The position numbers were made by a program, and so were the translations under genes. The notes under the pieces were generated by a model. The model searched no databases. It was given only the letters and a program-made list of their open reading frames with translations, and had not been told where the DNA came from. DNA of 64,000 nt from Pleodorina starrii (Eukaryota > Chlorophyta > Chlorophyceae > Chlamydomonadales > Volvocaceae): positions 2,272,001-2,336,000 of the forward strand of contig BRXU01000013.1 in assembly GCA_030267565.1 (NCBI GenBank), in the 5' to 3' direction. Positions 1-13,400 of this stretch are shown here, one piece after another. The stretch's first letter is position 1. Each line of letters starts with the position of its first letter.

Positions 1-3000
1 ATCTCCACTGCCACCATCCCCACCGCCATCACCACCCCCACCATCCCCACCGCCACCATCCCCACCGCCACCATCCCAACCGCCATCCCCACAGCCACCA
101 TCACCACCCCCAACCCCACCACCACCATCCCCACCGCCATCCCCACCGCCACCATCCCTACCGCCATCCCCACAGCCACCATCCCCACCGCCATCCCCAC
201 CGCCACCATCCCAACCGCCATCCCCACCGCCACCATACCCACCGCCATCCCCACCACCACCATCCGCACCGCCACCATCCCCACCGCCATCCCCACCACC
301 ACCATCACCACTGCCACCATCCCTACCGCCATCCCCACCGCCACCATCCTCACCGCCTTCTCCACCGCCACCATCCCCACCGCCATCCCCACAGCCACCA
401 TCCCCACCGCCATCCCCACCACCACCATCCCCACCGCCATCCCCACCGCCACCATCCCCACAGCCATCTCAACCGCCACCATCCCTACCGCCATCCCCAC
501 CGCCACCATCCCACCCCCCATCACCACCGCCACCATCCCTACCGCCATCCCCACCGCCACCATCCCCACCGACATCTCCACCGCCACCATCCCTACCGCC
601 ATCCCCACCGCCACCATCCCCACAGCCATCCCCACCGCCACCATTCCCACCGCCATCCCCACCGCCACTATCCCCACCGCCATCCCCACCGCCACCATCC
701 CCACCGACATCTCCACCGCCACCATCGTCACCGCCATCCCCACAGCCACCATCCCTACCACCATCTCCACCGCCACCATCCCTACCGCCATCCCCACTGC
801 CACCATCCCTACCGCCATCCCCACCGCCACCATCCCCACCGCCATCCCCACCGCCACCATCCCCACCGCCATCCCCACCTCCACCATCCCTACCGCCATC
901 CCCACCGCCACCATCCCCACCGCCATCCCCACCTCCACCATCCCTACCGCCATCCCCACAGCCACCATCCCCACAGCCATCCCCACCGCCACCATCCCTA
1001 CCGCCATCCCCACCGCCACCATCCCTACCGCCATCCCCACTGCCACCATCCCCACCGCCATCTCCACCGCCACCATCCCTACCGCCACCATCCCCACCGC
1101 CATCCCCACCGCCACAATCCCCATCGCCATCCCCACCGCCACCATCCCCCCCGCCATCCCCACAGCCACCATCCCCACCGCCATCCCCAACGCCACCATC
1201 CCCACAGCCATCCCCACCGCCACCATCCCCACCGCCATCCCCACCGCCACCATCCCCACCGCCATCCCCACCGCCACCATCCCTACCGCCATCCCCACCG
1301 CCACCATCCCTACCGCCATCCCCACTGCCACCATCCCTACCGCCATCCCCACCGCCACCATCCCCACCCCCATCACCACCGCCCCCAACCCCACCGCCAT
1401 CCCCACCGCCACAATCCCCATCGCCATCCCCACCGCCATCCCTACCGCCATCCCCACCGCCACCATCCCCACCGCCATCCCCACCGCCACCATCCCCACC
1501 GCCATCCCCACCGCCACTATCCCTACCGCCATCCCCACCGCCACCATCCCTACCGCCATCCCCCCCGCCACCATCCCCGCCACCAGCCCCCCCGCCACCA
1601 TCCCTACCGCCATCCCCACCGCCACCATCCCTACCGCCATCCCCACTGCCACCATCCCTACCGCCATCCCCACCGCCACCATCCCCACCGCCATCCCCAC
1701 CGCCACCATCCCCACCGCCATCCCCACCGCCACCATCCCCATCGACATCTCCACCGCCACCATCCCCACCGCCATCTCCACCGCCACCATCCATTCCGCC
1801 ATCCCCGCAGCCACCATCCCCGCCACCATCCCCACTGCCACCATCCCTACCGCCATCCCCACCGCCACTATCCCCACCGCCATCCCCACAGCCACCATCC
1901 CCACCGCCATCCCCACAGCCACCATCTTCACCGCCATCCCCACCGCCACTATCCCCACCGCCATCTCCACCGCCACCATCCCCACCGCCATCCCCACCAC
2001 CACCATCCCCACCACCAGCAACACCGCCACCATCCCCACCGCCATACCGACCTCCTCCATCCCCACCGCCATCCCCACCGCCACCATCCCTACCGCCATC
2101 CCCACCGCCATCCCCACAGCCACCATCCCTACCGTCATCTCCACCGCCACCATCCCTACCGCCATCCCCACTGCCACCATCCCTACCGCCATCCCCACCG
2201 CCACCATCCCCACCGCCACCATCCCCACCGCCATCCCCACCGCCACCATCCCCACCGCCATCCCCACCGCCACCAACCGCCCCGCCCTCCCCACCGCCCC
2301 CACCCCCACCGCCATCCCCACCGCCACCATCCCCACCGCCATCCCCACCACCACCATCCCCACCACCATCCCCACTGCCACCATCCCTACCGCCATCTCC
2401 ACCGCCACCATCCCCACCCCCATCCCCACCGCCACCATCCCCACCGCCATCCCCACCACCACCATCCCGTCCGCCATCTCCACCGCCACCATCCCTACCG
2501 CCATCCCCACCGCCACCATCCCAACCGCCATCCCCACCGCCACCAACCCCACCCCCATCCCCACCGCCACCATCCCCACCGCCATCCCCACCGCCACCAT
2601 CCCCACCGCCATCCCCACCGCCACCATCCCCACCGCCATCCCCACCGCCACCATCCCCACCGCCATCCCCACCGCCACCATCCCTACCGCCATCCCCACC
2701 GCCACCATCCCTACCGCCATCCCCACCGCCACCATCCCTACCGCCATCCCCACCGCCGCCATCCCTACCGCCATCCCCACCGCCACCATCCCTACCGCCA
2801 TCTCCACCGCCGCCATCCCTACCGCCATCCCCACCGCCACCATCCCCACCGCCATCCCCACCGCCACCATCCCCACCGCCATGTCCAACGCCACCATCCC
2901 GTCCGCCATCTCCACCGCCACCATCCCCACCGCCATCACCACCGCCACCATCCCCACCGCTATCCCCACCGCCATCATCCCCACCGCCATCACCACCGCC

Positions 3001-4400
3001 ACCATCCCCACCGCCATCCCCACCGCCACCATCCCCACAGCCATCCCCACCGCCACCATCCCCACCGCCATCCCCACCGCCACCATCCCCACCGCCATCC
3101 CCACCGCCACCATCCCCACAGCCATCCCCACCGCCACCATCCCCACCGCCATCACCACCGCCACCATCCCCACCGCCATCCCCACCGCCACCATCCCCAC
3201 CGCCATCCCCACCGCCACCATCCCCACCGCCATCCCCACCGCCACCATCCCCACCGCCATCCCCACCGCCACCATCCCCACCGCCATCCCCACCGCCACC
3301 ATCCCTACCGCCATCCCCACCGCCACCATCCCCACCGCCATCCCCACAGCCACCATCCCCACCCCCATCCCCACCGCCACCAACCCAACCGCCATCCCCA
3401 CCGCCACCATCCCTACCGCCATCCCCACCGCCACCATCCCAACCCCCAACCCCACCGCCCCCAACCCCACCACCAGCAACACCGCCACCATCCCTACCGC
3501 CATCCCCACCGCCACCATCCCCACCGCCATCTCCAACGCCACCATCCCGTCCGCCATCCCCACAGCCACCATCCCTACCGTCATCTCCACCGCCACCATC
3601 TCTACCGCCATCCCCACCGCCACCATCCCTACCGCCATCCCCACCGCCACCATCCCCACCGCCATCCCCACCGCCACCATCCCCACCGCCATCCCCACCG
3701 CCACCATCCCCACCGCCATCCCCACCGCCACCATCCCCACCGCCATCCCCACCGCCACCATCCCCACCGCCATCCCCACAGCCACCATCCCCACCGCCAT
3801 CCCCACAGCCACCATCCCCACCACCATCCCCACTGCCACCATCCCTACCGCCATCTCCACCGCCACCATCCCCACCGCCATCTCCATCGCCGCCATCCCC
3901 ACCGCCATCCCCACCACCACCATCCCCACCACCAGCAACACCGCCACCATCCCTACCGCCATCCCCACCGCCGCCATCCCCAACCCCATCCCCACCTCCA
4001 CCATCCCCACCGCCATCCCCACCGCCACCATCCCTACCGCCATCCCCACCGCTATCCCCACCGCCACCATCCCCACCGCCATCCCCACCGCCACCATCTC
4101 CACCGCCATCCCCACCGCCACTATCCCTACCGCCATCCCCACCGCCACCATCCCTACCGCCATCCCCACCGCCACCATCCCTACCGCCATCCCCACCGCC
4201 TCCATCCCTACCGCCATCCCCACCGCCACCATCCCTACCGCCATCTCCACCGCCGCCATCCCTACCGCCATCCCCACCGCCACCATCCCAACCGCCATCC
4301 CCACCGCCACCATCCCCACCGCCATCTCCAACGCCACCATCCCGTCCGCCATCTCCAACGCCACCATCCCCACCGCCATCCCCACCGCCACCATCGACTC
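1..4400 (+). repeat. Coding minisatellite, 27-base unit encoding PPPPSPPPS
   Basis: About 160 imperfect copies of a 27-base unit built from CCACCGCCA and CCATCC blocks. The unit length is a multiple of three and the reading phase never shifts, so the frame beginning at base 2 reads PPPPSPPPS throughout. The other forward frames are also free of stops and read (TIPTA)n, an artefact of the repeat. Variants (CCCTACCGCC, CCACAGCC, CCCACTGCC) recur in blocks, which suggests amplification of higher-order units. The array runs off the left edge, so its full length is unknown. Confidence 0.9.
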
Positions 4401-7400
4401 CGTCAGCCCTGCGGCCACCACCTCAGCCCCCGCCACCTTCACCGCAGCCCACACCTCCATCATTTCCGCCGGCCTCACCGGCATTCGCACCCCCATCGCA
4501 TGCTCCGCAGCCCCCGTCATTGCAGCCCTCGTCCCCCCCACCATCACCACCTCCCGCCCCTCCCCCAGATCAGCTCTCCTCCCCTCCACCTTCGCCTCCG
4601 TCACCCTCAGACCACCAGCCAGTCCCTCCACCCGCATCACCCAATCCCGCTGCGCCACCACCCCCACAACCCTCCCCACTGCTTTCACCTCCCCCTTCCG
4701 CTTCCCCTTTCTTATCACCGGCGCCTCGTGTGCCGCCCTCACCACCGCCGGCCGCCACACCGTCGACACCAACACCCGCACCCCCACCACCACCACCACC
4801 ACCACCCCTGCCACCCTTCCCAGAGACATCATCGCAAGGACCACCACCACTGCCACCCGCACCAGCACCGCCACTACAACCGCAGCCACCCGCACCTTCG
4901 CAGCCCGCCTGGGGGTCGCCGCCGTCCCTGCCTCCCCATTCCCACCACCCGCCACCGGTGCCCGATAGCCCCTCAGTCATGCACCCGCTAGAGCCACTGA
5001 TGCCCCACCCACCAGCACCAGCACCACCAACAGCAGGACAGCCCCCAGCGCTACCATCACCACCATCACCTCTAATTCCAACATCGCCGCCGCCGCCAAA
5101 GCTGCCATTGCCGCCGGCATCCCCCCCTGTGGCCCCCCTGGAGCCGCGTCCACATCCGACCGCACCGCAGCCACCAGCACCGCTGGCGTCAGCATCATCT
5201 CCACCTCCGTCGCCGCCGGCCCCGGCCACACCCGTCCTGCAGCCACCAGAGCCACAGCCGCCAGCGGCGCCACCGTCCACACAGGCGACACCGCCGCTGC
5301 AAACACCGCCAGCGGCAGCACCGCCGGTTTCCGGGCCGCCAGCGGTGGAGACCCCCCTGGAGCCACCGGCACGGCCCAAGCTGCCACCGTCCCCACCGCC
5401 GCCACTGCCACCGCTGGCTCCATCACCGCTGCCACGCAGCCCGAGCGCACCCAACGGCGAGCAGCCACCGCCACCGCTGTCGCCGCCGCCTGATGTACCG
5501 CCCCTGCAACCTCCACCCCCGCCGGTGCGACCCTCTGCACCTCCACCTCAGCCGCCTCTGCCTCGGGCTCCTGTGCCAGCAGCCCCAGCGTCGAACCCTC
5601 CACCACCGCCACCACCACCACCACCACCACCACAGCCTTCCCTGCCGGCAGCATCCCATCCCACCACACCACTTCTCCCGGTGCTCCCGCCATCACCTTC
5701 CCCACCTGGGCCTCGGCCGCCGGCCCCGCCTCTTACACCGCAGCCACGGGCTCCACCTCCACCGCTGCCTGCACCGCCTGCGCCCTCTTCACCAGTCTCG
5801 TCACCGTCGCCGCCCGATACGCCCGCCCCCTTCACATTGCCGCCACCAGCCCTAGAGCCGCCATCGCCAAGCCCGCCCCCGCCGTCGGCCCCATCACAGG
5901 CGCCTCCATCACCGCCTTCGTCCCCATCCCCATCTCCACCCCTGGAGCCCTCAGGTCTCCCGCTCTCACCTCCACCATCCCCTTCATTCCCGCACGTTCC
6001 TGCCCCTCCTGTCCGGGACGCTCCTCCAACTCCTCCTCCAACCTCCCCAACCCCCCCAACCCATCCTCCTCCGCCACCTCCGCCACCTCCGCCACCTCCG
6101 CCACCTCCGCCACCAACTCCAGCTTTGCATCCGGCAGCACCCGGTTCACTACAGCCGCCACTGCCGCCGCCGGGCGTAGCCGCCGCGCCGCCGCCGCCAC
6201 CAGCCGTGCCGCTGGCTCCATCGTCCCCCTCCCCACCCTCTGCGCCCTCCCCTCCGCCGCCCCTCGCGTCCCCGTCATCGCCGCCCCCTCTGCTGTTGCC
6301 TCCTCCTCTAATGCCACCGTCCTCCCACCATTTGACACCGTCGCCCTTGCCACCTGGCATGCCCGCGTCGCCGCCGCCGCCGCCAGCTTGGCCCTTCCCT
6401 CCACATCCACCGCCCCCTCCAGCACCAGCACCAGCACCAGCACCAGTGCCTCCAATGCTGCCACTTGCGCCGCCTGCGCCGCCTGGCCCACAGCCGCAGC
6501 AGTTCCCGCCCTCACCCCCACCTTCGGCACCTTCACGACCCCCACCTCCACCCCTACCTTCCGTGCCCGCTATACGGCCGCCTCCACCCCCATCCCCACC
6601 TCCATACCCATCACCACAGCTACAGCCACAGCCACCTCCATCGCCGCCGCCATCGTCTGCATCCCCGCCCCCCAAGGTGCCAGCGCCAGTACAGCCGCCA
6701 GAAGTGTCCCTGCCGCCATCTTTCCCTCCCGCGGCACCTTCCCAGCATCCGCCCTCCGCAGCGCCCCCGACGACTCCGCCACCATCACCACCGCAGTCGC
6801 CATCAGCAGCATCACCGCCGCTCACACCACCGCCTCCATCCACACCGCCGCCGCCGCCATCGCCATCACCATCACCGCCTCCGCCCCCATCACCATCGCC
6901 ATCACCGCCGCCGCTACCGCCGCTGGCACCATCGACCGCCCTGCCTTCGCGCCCGTCACCGCTGGCCCCCCCGCCGCCGCCACCACCATCACCGCCGCCG
7001 CTGGCGCTCCCGCCGCCGCCGCCACCATCACCGCCGCCGCTGGCGCCCCCGCCGCCGCCGCCACCATCACCGCCGCCACCGCTGCCGCCGCCACCGCCAT
7101 CGCCGTCACCATCACCGCCGCCGCTGCCGCCATCATCGCCAATAACCACGAACCTGAGCGTGGCCCCGGACCTGCTCGACACTTCCGGCACGCCGTATGC
7201 CGTAATGACACTCACCCGTGACGCGGTGATTTCGGGCGTGGAGCTTTCCAACCCTGCGTTGCTGGTGGCGCTGTTCCCGGGTGCCAAGGAGGTACGGCCG
7301 GTGTCGTACGACATCCGCGTGCCGCTGTCGGTTGTGGCCGTCGGCGGCGGCGGGAGCTCCTCCACAACGTCGGTGAGCGAGCGAGCGAGCGAGCGAGTGT

Positions 7401-10400
7401 GGGGGCCTCGGCGTGAACGAGAAGCGGGAATCGGTTCTGCAGCTTTGCCGAGTGGTTTATTATCGGAGTGGAGTATCATCGCGCGGACCCGCGCTTGGGA
7501 CCCGCGCACCCGCAAACAATGCGTCGCTGCCTTGTCCCGCCTGCCTGCCTGCCTGTCTGCTGGTGTCCTCACATCCTCAATACCGTGACAAGGCTTGGTT
7601 TTCTGACCTCGACGCCGCGCCCCTTTCCCCCTCGTGGCCCCCTTTTACGTGGCGCCCTCCTGGCCCCGGCGGCCCCGGCGCCGGTGGTGGCGGTCTCCCT
7701 CCAACCGCACCCCAACCGCACCCCACCAGGCGTGCACCGCCTCCTTCCTTGCCTCGCTGCAGCGGCAGTTCCTGACGTGGCTGCCGCTCAGCGGCACCAA
7801 CTTGACGTCAGCGGCCTGCGTCGACACCACCACACCGACGGCGACGTCCCCCGCCCCCGCGTCCAGCACCCGCCGCCAGCTGCGCGGCGCGGATACCACG
7901 CTCCTCCATCCGAGCGCGGTTTATTGGGCGGTGGCGAGTACGACATCGTACAGCTTACGGGGTGGCCTTCAGCAGCTTGCGCTGCCGCCGCCACCGCCGC
8001 CGCCAGCCCCGTCCGCCACCGCGGATTCGGCTGGGGCGGCAGCCGCCGGTGACGGCGGCGCTGGCGTCGCAGACCATGGCGACTATGACTACAAGGCCGA
8101 CGGCGGCGACGGCAGCGGCGACGACGACGACGCGGTGAGTCAAGCTGAAAAGCCCACGCTCGGCGTCTGCGCTCAGGCCACGGCCGCGGCAGTGACGTTT
8201 GATGTCAGTGTGCCGGCGAGCGGCAACAACGGCTCTGGCGCATCCGGATCGGGATCCGGATCCGGCGGTTCATCGATTCAAACGGAGGTTTTCGACAGCC
8301 TGCGATCGTGGCAGAGAGCGCAGGAGGCCTCAGTGGGCAACAGCAGCAGCAGCAGCAGTGGCAGCAGCCGAGACGGCGCACCAGGACTTGTGGTGTGCGG
8401 TCCGGAGCCGGAGGAGATCACGGTGTCTACGAAGGTACGGCGCGGTTGGAGATGGTGCGGTTGGGGTAGAGAAGGACTGTCCGAGCACTGGTGGGCAAGG
8501 TGACTGGCGTACCCAGCCCAGAGCGGGAAACAGTCGAATCCGGTGGATATGCGTTCAGCGGTCAGAAGAACCCCGATCAGAAGAACCCCACGCGGTATGG
8601 TTGGGATACTGGCCGCGGGGCATTCAGAGCCGCGCGCGGCTTTGGCGTGGTGCGCTGCCTAGTAGTGTGGGTGGAGGTGTGGGAGCGGGCTTGGCGTGCT
8701 GGGCTGCGTAGTGGGGTTGGCGTCACGCGCGCGATACCGGCAACACATCGCCGCCACCGCTACACCTGGTACCTGTACCGTACGCATATCCTCCCGTGCG
8801 CGCATATCCGTGCCGTATACGCAGGTACGGGCGACGTACGAGGTGGCGCTGAGCGCTGAGGGCGTGGCGGCCCTGGCGGCTGACTGCGCGGCGGGCAACC
8901 CTCCGGCGGGCTTCGAGGGTGCCTCCTGCACCGTCTCCAAGGGCCCGGGAGCAACCGCTGGCGGCAGCCAGGCAAGCAGCGTTGCCGTTTGCGATGGTGT
9001 TGGTGCTGGTGCTGGTGTTGGTGCTGGTGTTGGTGTGGGTGTGCTTGCAGTGGACGCCAGGCCATCACAAATTCTGTTCGGAGGGTAGAGCCAGCGGGCG
9101 GTCACATCGCGTGGGGCCGGGAGGTCACAGCTCTACGCAATCCCCCGCGCCCGCCTGCTGCCCTGTCCCTCCGCTGTGGTATCGTTTTGGTGACTCCCCT
9201 GTAGAGACCTCCGCCCGGCCCGGGCAGCAGCAACCCCCTCGACACACGGACCAGCGGCCGCAGCGGCTCGACCAAGCACGGCGCGGTCCTGCTGCCTGCC
9301 ATAGCGGCGGCAGCGGGCTCGGTCGGCCTGATCACGGTCGCCTTGGCGGGATTTTTGCTGGTGCGGCGGCGGCGGCGGCGGCACCGAGGGGCCCAGCGAG
9401 ACGGGAGTTCCTCCGCCCCCGGCGGTGTCAAGGAGGCGGGCGCGGCGGCGCGCGACGCGGCTTGCAGCGCCGATGCGCAGGTGCGTTGCGGCTCGTGGAT
9501 GCGTTGCAGTGTCGGGGGAAGTACCCATGCCGAGAGCCTCAGGGCTTACAATGTGTGCCTTTGCCCGGGGGGGGGTGTCTTGGCCGGATCTTGGCTCTAC
9601 TTGCTCGGTCCCGGCCAAGCACGTGAACTTCTGATTTAACTCCAAACCAACCAACCAACCAACCAACCAACCAACCGAACCAAACCAACAGACGAAACCC
9701 CCCACAACCTTGCCCCGACGGTTCCTCCGGTCAGAGTCCCAACACAAATCAGCTCATGCCGGGCCGCGATGGTGGGTCGAGCAGTCATCTGGAGGCGCCT
9801 GCTGGCGGGACCAGGGCTGCCCTGCTGGCACGTGGGGACTCCGGCGCGGCCTCAGACAGGGCGCGCCGCGCCAGCACCAGCAGCGGAAGCAACGTCGTCG
9901 TGGCGTTCGACGATGACGATGACGATGACGATGACGCCGGCCGAGTCAGTGGAGGCGGCGGTGATATTGGTGTACGCGGCCGCGATGCGGCGCCGCGCCT
10001 GCACGACCGGGTCACTCACAACCAGCGCCCGCCATCCGTGCCGCCGGCGACGGCGGCGGCGGCGGCGGCGGCGACGGCGCCGCAAACGTTGATGAAGGCG
10101 GGCCCAGGCCAACCGGCGCGCGGGCGGGCGCTCCGATTGTACGAGCAGGCGTGCGTAGGGCCCGGGACGACGACGGCGGCGACGGTGGCGCAGTCACACA
10201 AGCCGCGGCATCCGCCGGCGCGGAACCTCCGGTCCATGGTTGCCGTACGAGCCGCCGTACGGGCGAGCATGGGGGATGGGGGCGGCGGCGGCGGCTGGCG
10301 GCCGCTGGGAGTAGGCCCGACCCTGCCCGGCGCCGGGACGACAGACCCAGGGGAAGTCACGCTGGCGGCGGCGGCGGCGGTGCCGCCGCAGCCGCCGCCA

Positions 10401-13400
10401 CCACCTTTATCGGGCAGCCAAATCGACGACGGCCTAGAAGTGACCACTCTGCTGCCCGAGGATGCCGCGCTGCCCCAGCCGCCGCTGCCGCTGCCGCTGC
10501 GGCTGCTGGCGGCGCGCGGCAGTGGTCGTAACGGCGACAGCGGCAGCGGCGGCGGCAGCTCGCCGTCGTACTCGCGGACCGTACCGTCCGCTGGCCTGGC
10601 TGCCGGCGGCTTGAATGATTTCTGGGACGCCCCGCCGGGCCTGAACGGGGTTCAGGAGCTTGCGGGGGGTCCGGGGCTCAGCGCAGATGCCGGTGGGCGG
10701 GCGGCCACGGCCATCGGCACCGGCACCGGCATGGGACATGACGCTTCTGAGGCCGGTTTTCCAGCGCAGCGGCGGCCGCAGTCTCCGACACCTCCGCAGC
10801 AACTGGCATGGCATGAACCGGGCGAGACTGTGTTCCGGCCACACAGCCGCGAGGGTGACGCCAAACCGCCATCGCCGGCAGCTGGCTCACGCCCGGGTCC
10901 GCCGTCGCCCGCTGCGGGCGGCGGCGGTGGCGGCGGCGGCATTCCGATGAGCGCTGGACTGGCGGCGGCGGACGCCGCCGCCGCGGCGGCCATTGGCGCG
11001 CTCGCTGCCGCCGCGGCGGCGCGGCGGAGCAGCGGCGACGAGCCGCCGGCAGTGCCGCGCGAGGCAGACGGCTTGTACGGCAGATCAGCGCCGTCGTCTC
11101 GCCAGGCTTCGCCTCGCGGGGTGGGGATCAAGCGGCTGCCGTCGCCGCGGGTGCATCCCTCTCCAGAGTCCACGCCGAATCGCGGCACCAGCCCGCCCGA
11201 GGGCTTCAACCCGCGTACGGCGACGGCGGCGGTGGCCGCCGCCGCCGCCGCCGCCAGGACGGACACGCTCGGCTCAGTGGTGGACGATACGGCAGCGGCA
11301 GAGCCGCTGCGCCCCGCCTCCGACGCGGGCGCAACCGCGGCAGATTCCGCATTGGCCGGTACGGCAGATGCGGCGGCGGCGGAGCCGCTGCCGCTGCCGT
11401 CGAGGCCGCCGCTGGGTGCCGGCGGGCCGGGCTCCCAAAGCGGCACCTGGCGGCAGCTCCTGGCGGTGGCGGAGGCGCTGACGTCGCTGGCGGGCAACGC
11501 AACAAGCCGGATCGCGGGGTTTATGGCGGGCAGGACGTGGTCCCGCCCCAGCAGCGGTAGCAGCGCTGGCGGCGGCGGCGGCGGCGGTGGTGGTGGTGGT
11601 GGTGGTGGTGGTGGTGGCAGCGACGTCAGCGTGCAGAGCTCCCGTCAGGGAAGTCTGGAGTGGCGGACGCCCAGCGGCTCCGAAACCACGGCAGGTGCGG
11701 CGGCGGCGACCCCGTTCGCGGCCCCAGCGTCCTCCACCGCCTCCATCCCTTCCTCACCAGCCGCGGTTGCGGACCCGGGCGCGGTTTCTAGAGCGGCAGG
11801 CTCGCCGTTGTCGAGCCCAGCCCGGCTTGGCCGCGGCGCAGCCATCCTGGATCTCAGATTCCGGATCTCGGATTCCGAATGCTGGGCGGAAGCGGGGCCG
11901 GCGTCGCCCTCCCGGCAGGCCTCCCCTCGCGCGTCGCCGTCGCTGTCCGACTCGGCTCTAGAGAGCTTTCTGCCGCTACCGCCCCAAGCACCGACCTCCG
12001 TTGCCGCCGCCGCCGCTGCCAGACCACTGGGCCCGCCGCCGCCGCCGCCGCAGTACAACCTGCGCCAGACGTCGGGCTGGATGCCAATGGCCGCCCCGGA
12101 GGCGGCGGCGCCGCCGCCGCCGCCGCCGCCGGCGCCGCCGCGCCAGCAGCAGCAGTGGCCTTTGAGGTTGGATCGGGAGCCGCAGCCAAGGCCGCGGCAT
12201 CAGCCGCCGGCCGAGCGGGAAACTGAGGCGGAGACGGGCCTTGAGCTGGGCTTGGAAGAGCAGGCTATCAAGGGCCTTCCGGGCAACAGCCGGTCGACCA
12301 GGCGGCAGCAACCGGAGCCGCCACAGCAGCAACAGCAGCAACAGCAGCACCAGCAGCACCAGCAGCAGCAGTTCTCTCATCGCTGGTCGGACGGCTTGCA
12401 GGAGGGGCAAGAGGAGCAGCAGCTGCGGCGACCGGTGCGGCCGCTGCTGCGTTTCCCTTCCGCCGACGCTGCCGACGCGGGCAGGTCCGGCCGGCGCGCA
12501 GCTCGGCTTGGGTTCGGCCTCCCCAACAATACCTTCTCCTCCGGCCTCCAGGCGCAAGGCCTGTCGGCGTCGGCGGCCACCGCCGCTGCCGCTGCCGTCG
12601 CCGGCGCCGCACGCGACGCGAGTGCCGCCGCGGCGGCGGCCGCCGGCAGCCGGCTGGCGTGGCAGTCGCCACGTGGCGGCGCCGACGGCGAGGAAGGGGA
12701 CAGCAGCGGCGATGAGGAAGTGGGCACCGACCCGGTCGACAGCCCATCCGGGTTGCTGCCCTGCACCAGGCTGAAGCCGCCGCCGCACCTGAACATAGCC
12801 GCCGGTGCCAGCAGCGGCGGCTGCAGCAGAGGTGGTGGCAGTGGCGGCGGCGTCGGCAGCGGCGTCGACAGCGGCGGCAGCGGCGGCAGCGGCGGCAGCG
12901 GCGGCAGTGGCGGCGGGAGCGGCTCTGCCTCCCCGGCCCGGCCCATTAGCGTCGTATCGATGGCTCCTGCGCACTCCGTCGCGTGCACGGCTCGCGGCGG
13001 CGGCGGTGGCGGCAACGGTCATCCGCACAATGACGGCCGCGGCGGCGGCGGCGGCAGCGCCGCCGCCGGAATGCCGGCCCGGTCGTCAGGCCTTGGGGTT
13101 CGCCCCGGCCGGCATCAGCGCCGCGACCCGCGGGGCGGCGGCGGCGGCGTTAGTCGGCCGCCCTTTCCACTGCCTCAGCAGTCTCCCGCACATTATGTCG
13201 CACCGCAGCAGCCTCCCGGCGAGATCCTCACCATTGAGGACGTCGCCATCGGCGCCTTCCCCGGCCTGCCCGACCTCACGCTCATGTTCCGAGTGCGCTT
13301 GCGCCAGCCGACGGCCCGGCTCGGCGACCTGCCGTACAGCGCCTGGATGCCGTACAATCAGCTGCCGCCAGGCGATGGCCATGATGCGCTGCGGCGCTTC

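Noticed and set aside
469..1794. Glycine/aspartate-rich protein on the minus strand
   Set aside because: It is the antisense reading of the Pro/Ser-encoding minisatellite; similar glycine-rich antisense frames occur along 4570-7572 for the same reason.
1..4400. CRISPR array or centromeric satellite
   Set aside because: The repeats have no spacers, the organism is eukaryotic, and the array is in phase with a long coding frame.
2881..4968. Thr/Ile/Pro/Ala repeat protein (TIPTA repeats)
   Set aside because: It is another frame of the same 27-base repeat. The PPPPSPPPS frame, not this one, continues into the non-repetitive ectodomain exons.
4520..7588. Separate proline-rich protein starting at 4520
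   Set aside because: The apparent start is a TTG inside an already open frame that extends to base 2, so it is not a gene boundary.
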